DNA from: Polydactylus sextarius
Lineage: Eukaryota > Chordata > Actinopteri > Polynemidae
Assembly: GCA_016801845.1 (NCBI GenBank)
Contig: CM028908.1
Coordinates: 17,518,047 to 17,582,046, forward strand
Direction: 5' to 3'
Length of the DNA stretch: 64,000 bases
The translations under genes and the position numbers were made by a program. A model generated the notes under the pieces. That model saw only the letters and a program-made list of their open reading frames with translations. It was not told the origin of the DNA and ran no database searches. Shown one piece after another: positions 26,488 through 37,486 of this stretch; positions within the stretch are counted from its first letter, which is position 1, and each line of letters opens with the position of its first letter.

Positions 26488-26570
26488 GCTGTGCCTTCCT
26501 CACCTACTGTGCCAGAGAATCGGCCCTGAAAGCCCAGAATGCATTGCACGAGCAGAAGACCCTGCCAGGG
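26488..26570 (+). CDS. celf4: celf4 coding exon 2: RNP1 half of RRM1
   Basis: The 83-nt exon opens with GC, completing Gly93 from exon 1, and then encodes 27 codons: CAFLTYCARESALKA, then QNALHEQKTLPG (residues 94-120). With exon 1 this builds the RNP1 motif KGCAFLTY (92-99) across the splice junction, followed by helix 2 and the loop to strand 4 of RRM1. As I remember the family, 83 nt is the usual length of this CELF exon, and ALHEQKTLPG is near-invariant in CELF3-6. Asn110 replaces the Ser or Thr I recall at this place in the mammalian paralogues. The exon is flanked by a good acceptor and a consensus GTAAGT donor. It ends in phase 0, so the next exon should open with the Met-Asn-Arg-Pro segment, which I do not find before the window ends. 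Skipping this exon would break the reading frame. Confidence 0.96.
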
Positions 26571-26576
26571 GTAAGT
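26571..26576 (+). other. celf4: 5' splice site of celf4 exon 2
   Basis: GGG|GTAAGT, a full-consensus donor. Choosing it gives an exon of exactly 83 nt and a phase-0 end after LPG. Confidence 0.93.
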
Positions 26577-26649
26577 CTCACAACAAATGCCACATCGACC
26601 TCAGAGGCAAACTCTTCCCTGGGAGACACACACACGCGCGTGCATAACG

Positions 26650-26671
26650 TGTGTGTGTGAGTGTGTGTTTG
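26650..26671 (+). promoter_or_regulatory. celf4: UG-rich tract downstream of celf4 exon 2
   Basis: GTGTGTGTGTGAGTGTGTG followed by TTTGC, 80 nt after exon 2. It mirrors the UG tract upstream of the exon. Function is inferred. Confidence 0.4.
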
Positions 26672-27350
26672 CACACACAAACGCAGATATCATTTTTAAC
26701 ACATAATACTTCATATTTATTTCAAATCAGAGGGGACCCACAGTCTTCGCCATGCCTGTCATGTACTGTTTATCACAGCCCCCTTCTCCCTCTTAAATAT
26801 CCCTCTTCTTCCTCCGCCACCCCCTCTACCAACACCCCCACCCCCACCTTTCAATGCCTTCCTCTCTCCTCACTTTGACAGTCACACACAAACACACATG
26901 CACACACACAAACCCATGGGGAGAAACCACACACAGCATCACATCATAGGCTTACTATTTATAGTCTTTCCTCCAGTTTGTGTAAATGAGTGTGTGCCTC
27001 AGTGTAAGTGTGTGTGTGTGCATGCTCGTGCATCCATGTGTGTGGGCAAGTGTGTGAGAAACAGACAGAGAGGGATGAAAGCGGGTGGGCGGGTGGATGT
27101 AGGCTATTTGTACATTTATGTGCACGCTCTGCATTATGCCCTGGACTGACAACAACATGAGTGTGCATCATGAATGTACATCACGACGGCACATCTTCAC
27201 GACAGATGCTGTGGATGTTACGTGTCTCATTTTAATGCTCAGCTCCTATTTGTGCATGCCAGAATGAGGGAGTTTTGTATGTGTATGTAAGGGACATGCG
27301 TGCGTGCACTGAGAGCATGTATGCGCACAAGATTTAATGATTACAAATTT

Positions 27351-27462
27351 GAGTGAGTGAGTGAGTGAGTGAGTGAGTGAGTGAGTGAGTGAGTGAGTGA
27401 GTGAGTGAGTGAGTGAGTGAGTGAGTGAGTGAGTGAGTGAGTGAGTGAGTGAGTGAGTGAGT
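27351..27462. repeat. (GAGT)28 tetranucleotide microsatellite
   Basis: 112 bp of perfect GAGT units with no interruption. The perfection suggests recent expansion and likely length polymorphism. Confidence 0.98.
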
Positions 27463-28685
27463 ACACGTCTGTGCCTCCGTGAGGCCTACCAATTAGCACG
27501 TGCTTCAGTGTACATGCTCATGGACACACACACATGCTTTGCTGAAGCGCATGCACGTGTGTTCGGAAGTTTTGATGCGTCTCTGTCAGGCCTGGCTCAG
27601 TTTGCTCTGTTCGTTTTTAATGACGCCTCCAGGGAAGCTGACAGTCGCCGTGTTGAGCGCACAGCCTTTGATGTGAGTGATTATGACATCACAGACGTGC
27701 AGCCGAGAAGAGCGGAGGAGTGGGGATCCGTGCTCTCCATTTTTTTTTTCACTTCCCAGTGGCACATTATTCAGAAAGAAAGAGGGAGGGAGAGAGAGAG
27801 ATTAAATATTTGGCGAAAACCAGAATGCGATTTTGTGTTCACACAAAATGTGCTGTCGATTGATGTTTTTACCTTTGTTGCTATTGTTTGACATGGACCA
27901 GAATATACGGGCAGAAAAATAGCCTTTTAAAAAAAAGAAAGAAAAAAAAGAAAAAAAAAAAAAGGATTATTTACCTTTTTTGAGAGAAAGCTTCACAGGC
28001 TCCATAGTAATGCATCAGCAGCAAATAAATGTAATCAGTCACTTGCGATCAACGTTGGTTCAGAAGGAAACGCTAATCACAAATGCCTTTGACAGGGGAG
28101 GACATTCTTAGGTTTACATTTGATCAATGGTGAATGTTAAGTAAACAAAGGTAATGCCATAGGACAGACCTAGATGCTCAACAAACCCTGAAGCAGCGCA
28201 TTCAGAGAGAGGCAAAACAGGAGACTGTCTTTTGTTGCTGGTGGAGGTAAAGCCAGCAAAACAGAATAAATGAGTTCATTAGAAACAGAGCGAGGACTTG
28301 GCCCTGGGAAAGGCAGTGGGACGTTTTATGGCGCACGACTACACCCTCTTTCCTTCCTTTTTTTTCACCTGCCTTCTTCTCTCCCCCGCTTCCATCTTCT
28401 ATCAATCCCCCACTCACAGGCAAACACAAAAAAAACCCTGAATGAAATCCCTTTTTTTCCCTTAAAGCCTCTTTCCCCTTCACTTCGCGTCCTGATGCGC
28501 TTTTTATCGTCAAAGTTGCTCCCCAACCCTTACATTTAAAAAGTTTCCTGCAGTCTTTTTTTTTCTTTTGCTGCCAGGTGAGCCGAGAGAAGAGGGGATT
28601 TGGCTTCCTAACGGAAATGCCCTGTAAGCATGGCTGTAGGCTGTTGGTCTAGCTCCGACAAAGTACTAAGGGATGCATCGTGTGT

Positions 28686-28687
<2 letters not shown>

Positions 28688-28750
<63 letters not shown>
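28688..28750. repeat. (TG)n microsatellite
   Basis: About 63 bp of TG on the sense strand of intron 2. Confidence 0.95.
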
Positions 28751-28754
<4 letters not shown>

Positions 28755-29242
28755 GCAGAGAGAGAGCGCGTGTATATGTGTGTGTGTATGTGCATACAAC
28801 TAAACGAGTTCAGTGTCAGGAGAGGCTTTGAGTAAACAAGCGACAAGCAAAAATACTGATGTTAAAGTGAGGCTGACATTGATAGATGACAAATTGTTTT
28901 CATGCCCCTCATTCTATTACGGTGTAAGAAACTACAGGTACACAGGATTACACTGATAGCCAAAATGTAAGTAAATTAACTACACTGACACTAAAACAGC
29001 TGACAAACCAATTCATTTCTTTGATGGTTTCCTATTTTCCTATATTATTTTTATGAATATAATATAATGTTTTGTATGATATCCTTGGATTTTGTTTTCC
29101 AAATATTTAGGTGCAATTCAGTAAAATTCATAATCGTAATAACAATTTATTATTATAATTTATTCCTGGCAACACACACAAAACACAACAGATTTCCCAA
29201 ATGAAAAAGTTTTCTTGAAATACTCAGTTATTGAGCTGGTGA

Positions 29243-29269
29243 TTTTTTTTTTTTTTTTTTGGGGGGGGG
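29243..29269. repeat. Adjacent poly-T and poly-G homopolymers
   Basis: About 18 T directly followed by 9 G. Such a junction is prone to slippage and assembly error. Confidence 0.9.
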
Positions 29270-29294
29270 TAGTGACGTGAGACAGACCTAAAAT

Positions 29295-29320
29295 GGGGCG
29301 CGTCCCAAACGTCGCGCCCC
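29295..29320. other. GC-rich inverted repeat
   Basis: GGGGCGCG (29295-29302) and CGCGCCCC (29313-29320) are perfect complements around a 10-nt loop. This is an isolated CpG cluster in AT-rich intron. Confidence 0.75.
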
Positions 29321-29447
29321 TGGCTGACATAATTGTGAACTTGCGCTCCAGTTTCAGACTCATACTACAGTGAGAGGCATTAAAAAGCCTCTATTGATTC
29401 TGGCAAAAATCCTCACGAGTGGGAGGATGTGTTTTTTTTGTATACGT

Positions 29448-29450
<3 letters not shown>

Positions 29451-29525
<75 letters not shown>

Positions 29526-29550
29526 GTGTGTGTGTGTGCGTGCGTGCGTA
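29451..29550. repeat. (TG)n microsatellite with CG steps
   Basis: About 100 bp of TG with a few CG steps at both ends, sense strand of intron 2. Confidence 0.95.
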
Positions 29551-29807
29551 CATGTACATGTGGGTCACAGGGTGGAGTTGCAGAGCTCGAGATGTTGCAG
29601 GGTGCACCCACCAGCAAATCCTCCCGTCCTCCCGCACACATATAAATACTTTCACACGCAAAGGAATAAAAATAAAAGACAGATCTGGCATTCACTCAAA
29701 CACACTGTCAGATGTACAGTGAAGGCCTTAACACCACCACATGCCCCCGCACAGTGCCACAAAGGAGGATGCACTCTTGAATACACAACAACATGTTCCA
29801 ACAACAA

Positions 29808-29808
<1 letters not shown>

Positions 29809-29836
<28 letters not shown>
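29809..29836. repeat. Poly-T homopolymer
   Basis: About 28 consecutive T. It could be the reversed poly-A of a retroposed copy, but I do not recognise an element beside it. Confidence 0.9.
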
Positions 29837-29840
<4 letters not shown>

Positions 29841-30028
29841 AATGCATATAATTACACACCAGCATGCACAGGTACTAACATACCGCTAATACTTACAACA
29901 CATGCACTCACACTCCAAACCCTTCTCTGGTAACAGCAACACAACACTCCTCGTAAACACTTCCATTCAACAACATGATACTCTGATACTCATAGAAAGA
30001 GAGAGAGATGGAGAGAAATGGGGTGAAA

Positions 30029-30033
<5 letters not shown>

Positions 30034-30065
<32 letters not shown>
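30034..30065. repeat. (AG)n microsatellite
   Basis: About 32 bp of AG. Confidence 0.93.
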
Positions 30066-30070
<5 letters not shown>

Positions 30071-31339
30071 CGGCGTCGATTGACTCGCACTGTAATAGTG
30101 AGCCAGATGAGAAAATATAGAACACAGTGAATCAATGCGTCATTTCAGAGCACTTTCACACACACACATACACACACACACATAATGGAGCACATATACA
30201 CAAAGAGTTTTGAGCCCAGGGGCAAACAAACACCAGAAAAGACGGCAGAGCAAATGAATAGCAGGAGGGAGGAGAGGGCTGATGAAGGCATGTTGAAGAG
30301 AGTGGGTGGAAGGAGGAAGTGGAAACAGAGGTATAACTGAGGTGCCTCCATGCTGACTGATTTGTGTCTGTTTCTTTTTTTTTTTTTCACCTGCCCCCCA
30401 CCCCACCCTGCACCCCCCAACCTTACTTGAGATAATGCCAGGGCAAGAAATCCATGGCATTGATTGGCTCCTGCGACCCAGTTTCATGGCAGCTTTTTCT
30501 CAATAAGTCGCCCTCATTGGTCGATAACTGCCAGGCTCCCCAGGTGAAGAGGGTGAAGGGGTGTTTAGTTGGGGGAGGGTGTGTGTGTGTGATGGTACTC
30601 GGTTATGATTTGTTTCTCCCAAGCGTGCACAAGTACAGGAGTTCATTCCTTCTTGGTGCAGTGTATAGCAGGCATAGTTGCACGTCCACGTGAATAATAC
30701 TGCAGGCACTGGAACTAAAACCCCTTCTTTTCCCCATGCCATCACCTCATCAACTATCTTAGTCACCCCTATTGAAAAAGAAAACCATTGCCACGTAACA
30801 TGCCTCAATTAATGAATCCACGGCCATTGACAGAATGCCAGGCAAGTTTTAGCTTGAAACGACACAGCATCAATACACATATATACTTCAGAAAATGAAA
30901 CACATCTTGTAAACTCATTGACCTAATGAGCAGCTTTTTTCAGTCCTGTATACCTAACAATACAATAGAAAGAAAGACTAGCAGGCACTGACAGCAGTCA
31001 GTGCAACAAAAGAATAAACAGTATCCATTGTCCAAATCGGAGCAAAGCTTTTAAGTGAGGCTGTATGCAGCCTGAATCTGGCAGGTCATAAGCCCGCAAT
31101 AAAAATTCAAATGAGCCTCAACAACAGACAGTCGAAAGGCAGAAAGACTTTCAGAGACTAGTGTTTGTAATAAATTTGGCGTTAAACACAGATTCCTCCG
31201 TTTGTTGATAAACTCATCGTAGTTCATTAATTTTCTTTAGTTTTTTTCCCCTCTAACAGCCTTTAGAGGATCTAAGTATTATTGGAACACATAAAATAAA
31301 TGGCCCTGTCCACATACTTTTGTGTCTGGAGCTTTTTTT

Positions 31340-32332
31340 GGCTTGTGGTTACAACCCTCAATTCTGGTCATGGGGTGTCTTAATGCCTCAGCATGCGTGA
31401 AACAAGCCCTTCCTTTTTTAAAAAACAACAGTGCCCCTAAAATTGTTTTTTATCAGTTTGGCGTTGGAAGATCTTGACTAAACAGGCTTTATCATCCAGC
31501 AATCAGCAAACTGTCCACACCAATTCCTGCAACCAGGCTCCAAAATCTTATGGAAAGCTTTTCCGAGGAGTGAAGGCTGTCATGGTAGCAGATTAACAGC
31601 AAGGAATAAGGTTGTATTGATCAATTGATTGATTCACACTCAGTACCATATGTGGCAGAGGCCATATGGGCTTAAGCTATCAACATAATCCAACCAAAGT
31701 GCTCGTACAACTGAACAGCATTAGAAAGCTTCTCCCTCCATAATTTTCCAGTATCAGAACTGGAGAGCTTGTGTTTAGTGCTGTAACTTTCAGAAACTCA
31801 CAATCCTGCATTCACACCCATTTCATGCAGTAAGTGAAAAGTCAAGTCAGATTTATTTACACAGCCCTAAATCACAAATACTGGACTCTTGGAAGGAAAA
31901 AAAGGTTTGAAAAAGACTGTTTGAGTTTTGGTCATTTATTTCTTCATAGAACTAATTCCATTACTTTTTGTGTGTACAAATGAATGCAACACTATAAATA
32001 ACTCTGAGGACCGAAAGACTGGCCTGAACCCATTTGAGTAATTAATCTGTCTTGCCTAAATCTACAATGGCTGACTTTTCACCCCACCTCCTAGTGTGGC
32101 AACACTTGGAGGTGGGGAACGCAACACTTTGCCTTCTGTTGTAGCTGCACAGCACATCATGTGAATGATTTTATTTCAAGCATAATATGGCCACCTGGCA
32201 ACACATAAAATGCTGATTCCCAAATTCAAAAGGAGATTTTAAAACGTCCATTTTATTGGGTGTTCAACAGTCACACATGGGTGTAGTGTTTACACGCCCA
32301 CATACATTTGGCCATGCAGTGTCGTTTTGGTT
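31340..32332 (+). mobile_element. Degenerate Tc1/mariner (Tc1-like) transposon, interrupted
   Basis: I recognise this as a decayed copy of the Tc1-like elements common in fish. Homology to the C-terminal part of the transposase gene runs from about 31360 (CATGGGGTGTCTTAATGCC) through CAGTTTGGCGTTGGAAGA (31454-31471) to about 31600. One frame near 31535 reads RLQNLMES; the continuing VKAVMVA lies in a shifted frame, so the gene is broken by a frameshift, and large internal deletions are evident. The 3' end resumes at about 32250 (GTTCAACAG, then CACATGGGTGTAGTG) and ends in an inverted-repeat-like CCACATACATTTGGCCATG near 32310. The roughly 640 bp between 31605 and 32245 do not match and seem to be a later insertion. 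No intact left terminal repeat was found. Assignment is from memory of the family, with no database search. Confidence 0.75.
31841..31880. repeat. Fragment of a dispersed teleost repeat
   Basis: GTCAGATTTATTTACACAGC followed by CCTAAATCACAAAT resembles a very common fish repeat end (TTTTATTTATATAGCCC then AATCACAAAT). It lies inside the sequence interrupting the Tc1-like element. Family name not assigned. Confidence 0.5.
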
Positions 32333-35159
32333 AAAACCCTTTAAGGAGTGAGACATGAATGGTGCCATAATTGTAACAAAGATCATTACAAGCCTACACA
32401 CCATCTTTTGTCATATAAAGTCTGAATGCTCCCATTATCACTGGGCTCTAGGCCTGATGTTACAATCTCCCATTGCCAAGTGGAGTTTGAGCAGATTGTA
32501 CAAATGAGAAAGATTCATCTGTCTGGAGGCAGCACTTCCCTTTGGTCCAGTAATCCAACTAATTTCAGAAGTGGTACATGCTCCCCGCTGGGTCAATAGA
32601 TTGATGATCCATATGTGAAATTACAAACCCTTATACTACAGAGGAATATTGTAGGGCATTCGGTGTAAGAGCAGTAACCCAGTTTTTTTTTCCTTTTTTT
32701 CAAATCTAATTTAAAAGTGAGTGTTTCGAGTTTTTGGCTGGGAATCCCCAGTGTAACCATTCAAAAATAATATTTTAGCAAAATGCCCTGTTATCACTCT
32801 CCAATGGGATAATGCATTTGGTCGAGTTGAGAAGTTTAATGGTTATTATAATTTCGTATACGCTATATTCTGCCCTTTAAAATACATTTTCGACAAATTG
32901 TTGCTGACACAGAAGATGAAGTTCTCAGCTTTCAGTGCTAAAAAGTGTGACAAGCTCTCTAGAGGAATGGACTGAAATGTCTGAGCGATTCAAAACACCT
33001 CCAGTAAGTGTCATTATTGGGTGATCCAGATGTTTTTGAATTTTCTCTAAAAAAACATCTTTAACCTACTTCAGAAGTTTCAGAGGTGCCATAACACATT
33101 TCAGCACTTTGCTCGGTCAAAGCTATTGTCACAGTCTGAAATCAACTCGTCCTTTCTTCAAGTTTGTATTGATCCACAAAAGTAACAACCTCACATTGCG
33201 CCTATGAGACTTCATCCTCAGTAACCCACTCCACTGAGCATTTACACAAGTTAATGTCACCGCTGACACTTTAGGACTTTCTATTTAAGAATCACAATGG
33301 AGAGTAGCAAAAAAAATCCAAGGTTTATTCGGTCATTGTTAAAATCTTTTTTAAAAAAGAAGAAATTTGACCAAAACATACTTCTGATGCTACATTGGTG
33401 TTTAAGTGCTGAGAACTTATACGTCCAGTTCTTGATGATTTGAGTTGTTTTGTAATCCCCCAAAAGCCCCGCGCTTACTTATTGATGATAAACCCAGCAG
33501 TAGCTGGAATCGTTGCTGGAGGAAGGACAAAAGTATGGGCTGCGGCAGCTTTAGCTATTTCTCAAAAAAAGAAAAGAAAAAAAATAGCATTAATAGCATC
33601 CTAACCAGCGTGCGCCTGGCTTCAGCCCTGGTCGCGCGTAAAGTTCACAGATTTAAGTATCTCCATAAGCTGGTTGTGATAGTCATTCTGCTGTTGTTAT
33701 AGTTTTACCACCCGCTGCTGCTGCTCTACTGAGTCCAGCTGCTTTGAAATATCCTGCCAGTCCAAGGTTTTTTCTCTCTGAATAGCTGTATGTCACACTG
33801 CATCGCTTTGTCTTTTTCATGCTCACATACCCCCCACCTCCAACACTCTCTCACACACACACCTACAATACAATACAGTACGTCTTTCCACAACAGTAAT
33901 GCAGTGTTGTTTGATCCTTTTATTGTAGCCTGTTCAGTTAATTTACCGTGCACATTAAATGTTGAGGAACAGAGAACAGATAACTGAAAACAATAAAATG
34001 CAATAAATCAGTCACACCTGCAATATAATTTATCTATTAGAGTGGTGTTTTATTGATCGTTGGAGAACATTATGGTCCATACTGTATACCTTTTCTTTCT
34101 GTCATGCATTAATGCAGCCTGACTACGCTGCTCTACTCCCATGTCTCTCCCTCAATTGTCAGTGCAGGACATGGTTTGAAACACCAGAGAACATTTTCAC
34201 TCAAGTGATTTCATTTTTTCCTCGGGCTTTACAAGCCTCTCGTAGCTATCTTTCTATATTACTCTTAACTTCTTTCTTCTTTTTTTCTAGGTATGCCGTT
34301 TTTCAAGTGAAAAATTTCAGCTCGGACAAACTGCTGGTGTGAAATTAGTTACTTGACTATAAGCCCTTTTTCACGTCAGCAACACAAATGATTTTATTAA
34401 TCAAAATAAAACTGTCGAAGTGTTCCAAAATTGATGTCAAAGTTGCTTTCTAGATGCAATGCCACTTCTTTGGTAGCAGTGTTTTTTTTAAGTGCTACTC
34501 TGGTGTTATACTGTATAACAAATAAATTATTTTACAATGACTGCAGAGGAAAAAAAATCACAAGCCCAGTTTGAACAAGGGCTTTTATAATGAGAACAAC
34601 TAAAAGAAAAATTATTGTGTCAGTTCAAAGCAAAGGGCAATTATCATGCAATGCTTGCATTGCTGTTTTCTCTGTCTTCTTTCATCATAACCCTGATGGC
34701 AGAAAGTATTCAAGGAATGTATAAGTGATTACAGGAGAACTAACAGTGCAGCAAAGTGAGAATATATAGGGAATGATTAGAAGACAGTGAGATGAAGCAG
34801 GTTAGAGGTAGAAACAGTAGCCATTGATTTTGTTGCTGGCATGAACGTTTTTAAAAGTAGGACCCATGGTGAGCCACGTTGCAATATTAATGTTGTTTTT
34901 CTACTTCTAAAAGTTCCTATAAAGCACAAACCAACCTCACACTTTCCACAAAGGGTTTTTACTCGTCTGTAAATACCATTCTCACACTCAACAGTAATGT
35001 GCCAAGAAAAACCACAATCCATTTTATTTTGTGACCTTCACCACCTCTCCTTCACTGTAGCCTTTGGAATATATAATACAGCAATTTCAATTTTCTTCGT
35101 TTGGCCCATATCATCTGATATGTTCGACAGAGTGGGAAGTGGTGCTTGCAAATCTTATT

Positions 35160-35395
35160 CCAGACCCTGCTGTAGCAGCTGGCAAGATGGTGGCCGGCAG
35201 ATGTGATAATGACACAACGCACCAGCTGAGGCGGGATAGCGGGCCACGACTCAGGCAGCTTTTAATAATTGATGGCAGCCAAGGCCCTGGATTGGCCAGT
35301 AATTGCATTACAGGTCACTTCTCAATAGCAATTTGTGAAAGTTGTGGTGATGTGTGCCGGGCGGCGATCAATAGGCACTGTCCAGAGATGTAGTC
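35160..35395. promoter_or_regulatory. Candidate conserved noncoding element
   Basis: Repeat-free block with a dense set of homeobox/CCAAT-like cores: TTTAATAATTGATGGC, GGATTGGCCAGTAATTGC, ATTACAGGTCAC and CAATAGCAATTTG. Open frames across it have no domain resemblance. It is one of the most enhancer-like textures in the window, but this is a visual judgement. Confidence 0.28.
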
Positions 35396-35399
35396 TTTC

Positions 35400-35422
35400 C
35401 CTCTCTCTCTCTCTCTCTCTCA
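35400..35422. repeat. (CT)n microsatellite
   Basis: Short CT run. Confidence 0.9.
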
Positions 35423-35907
35423 CTTTCTCTTTCATGCTTGCAATCTTTCTATTTATTTGAAGGCAAGAAGTCTGGTGGATGGAAACACTTTTCTCTCAGT
35501 ATTCTCTACCAGAACAACACTGTGGGGAGTCTTCCTTCAAAATCAGATCAAAGACTGTGAGAGCCTGCCACCTACCTTAACCCTGTGAATGCTGTGAACA
35601 CAGATGGCATTAAAATATTAAAATATGTGGATCACTGACATGTAATTTGATGCCGCTTCTTAGTAGCTTAATTTTTTCCTCAAAAGAAACTACTAGACTT
35701 TTACACATCAATGTCATTTAACCAGAGCGCTTGTCAAAACAGTTTTATGTCTTCTGTTAGTCTCATAATCAGAAAGACTTTGGGTTATTTTATTTCTAAT
35801 TTATTATTCACATTATTCAGTTTGATGACACAGTCTCAACTTTAATTTTTGCTTGATATGGGGGGTTAAATTGCAGCATTGGTTGCCTAGAGTAAATTGG
35901 TATTTAA

Positions 35908-36417
35908 AGGTGACAGAGAATCAAAAACCGTTTTTACCTCGTCTTTCTTGAAAAACAGTAGTTCACCCACATTCCGGCACATACGTTCAGGAACATACAT
36001 GCTAGAAATTCTGAACATCTCCTTTATTTCATAGAAATTCCACTTTTAGAAATGTTCGCTAGAAAATGGGTCAATTTCAATTCTGACTCCGTTCCCTCCC
36101 CTTTAAAGGTGATCAGCTGTAAAAAGACGGCCTGTCCGTGTTCCGAAGCTGTTGAAGTTATGTTCATTTGAGTGGCAGTGAAAGCAGCCAATCAGTGTCA
36201 AGTGCTTGTATTTCATAATGAGGTTAGCAGTTAAGCCTAAAAAGATGCCAAATAGGTGCAAAACCACGCGTTTTAAAAAAAAAAAACCCACCTTATAATA
36301 TCTTTCTGAGAGAGGTTTTTAGCAAGATTGCAAAGCATTACACATCCAACCAGTTTTATTGTGTATATGTCCCATCACAGAGCAAGGATCAAAACATTCA
36401 ACCATTCTCTGTCACCT
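35908..36417. mobile_element. TTAA-flanked miniature transposon, 510 bp
   Basis: The two ends are inverted copies: left AGGTGACAGAGAATCAAAAA, right (reverse complement) AGGTGACAGAGAATGGTTGA, identical over the first 14 bases. Each end is directly followed outward by TTAA (35904-35907 and 36418-36421), so the target site duplication is TTAA, as in piggyBac-type transposition. There is no transposase frame inside, hence a non-autonomous element (MITE). An internal TTTAAAGGTGA word near 36101 resembles the termini. I recall this terminus as frequent in fish genomes but cannot verify a family name. Confidence 0.85.
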
Positions 36418-37149
36418 TTAAGCTTTAACATGTGCAATCTAAGATCAATTCCCTCCATATTTCGTCCTTGTCAAAATCCGGCGCCTACATTACCCACAAT
36501 GCAACTTGAATGCCAACAGTTCAGTCAGAGACTCAGGTGTTTTATGCTCACAGCAGCTAATTTCTCAAGTGACATCACTTCAGGCAATTTATCACATCTT
36601 TAACAGCTTCCTGTAGAGCCACAAAAGGCTTCATACATTTATTTCCACATAGCGGTAGTGCTCCCCAAGTCCAAACTTTATTGTGTAAAAAAATTGTTTG
36701 CGTTTCATTTTAGTGTTCCTCATGTTGATTACAGAAAGAGTTTGTGTCTGCAAAATGACTGAAAACAACGTGTATAACTGCGTCAATCTTATCTGTAATT
36801 GCTGCAATTTTTGTTTAGAATAGATTCTTCCAACTTTCTCTCCAGTTGGTGAAACAGCCATGATTGAGCACAACACCAGACCTTTATTTATCACCAAAAT
36901 ACTCAGTTCCAAGTCATGGCCCTGACAAAGCTTTGTGAAGTCTGAGAAAATAACCCCTTGGTGACGTCATTGGGATTATTTCAGCATCAACTTGAAGACT
37001 GCACATATACAACAGAAAGCCTGCATTACAGTAGATATTTACCAGGTACGGAAAGTGTAACAGAAAGTCTGCAGTCTGGATATCTCAGTCTGTCCTGTAC
37101 CAGTTTTGACCACAGTGTTTTTAATTTGTCTCTCATGAGACCCCACACC

Positions 37150-37202
37150 CCACCCCCTCCAACCTTCTGAAAAATGCAATTCTAAATCACTGGAGTGCCC
37201 TT
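37150..37202 (-). mobile_element. Possible right end of another TTAA-type element
   Basis: The + strand ends CACTGGAGTGCCC followed by TTTTAAAA (a TTAA at 37203-37206). On the - strand this starts GGGCACTCCAGTGATTTAG, similar to a terminus I recall from fish repeats. A matching left end was not found; the region 36480-36620 (CTACATTACCCACAATGCAA) may belong to the same decayed element. Confidence 0.3.
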
Positions 37203-37432
37203 TTAAAATAACAATATATGGCATATGTGGCTGAAATGTAAGTGAGTGAGAGACAGCCTCAGGTCCAGCAGGTAAAATAGCATAAGAACTCAAATCCAGC
37301 CTCATCACAATGCACAGAGTGCTTTACTTTACCCTGTAATACAGACTCTGAGCCCTGTGCCCCCTTTGGCTCCCTGGCTGCACTCATTCTCATGGAAGTT
37401 ATTTACTGTTCTAGCCACAGACTCCGTCCTCT

Positions 37433-37433
<1 letters not shown>

Positions 37434-37483
<50 letters not shown>
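37434..37483. repeat. (CA)n microsatellite
   Basis: About 50 bp of CA on the sense strand, one of the few long CA-oriented tracts. Confidence 0.95.

Positions 37484-37486
<3 letters not shown>

Noticed and set aside
26348..26647. 99-codon frame overlapping celf4 exon 2
   Set aside because: It reads exon 2 in the wrong frame; the CELF frame is fixed by the split Gly codon and the RNP1 motif.
27457..27891. 144-codon + strand frame with fairly mixed composition
   Set aside because: It begins at the end of the (GAGT)28 array, runs through poly-T and GA tracts, has no recognisable domain, and lies inside celf4 intron 2. I cannot exclude a small novel exon but have no support for one.
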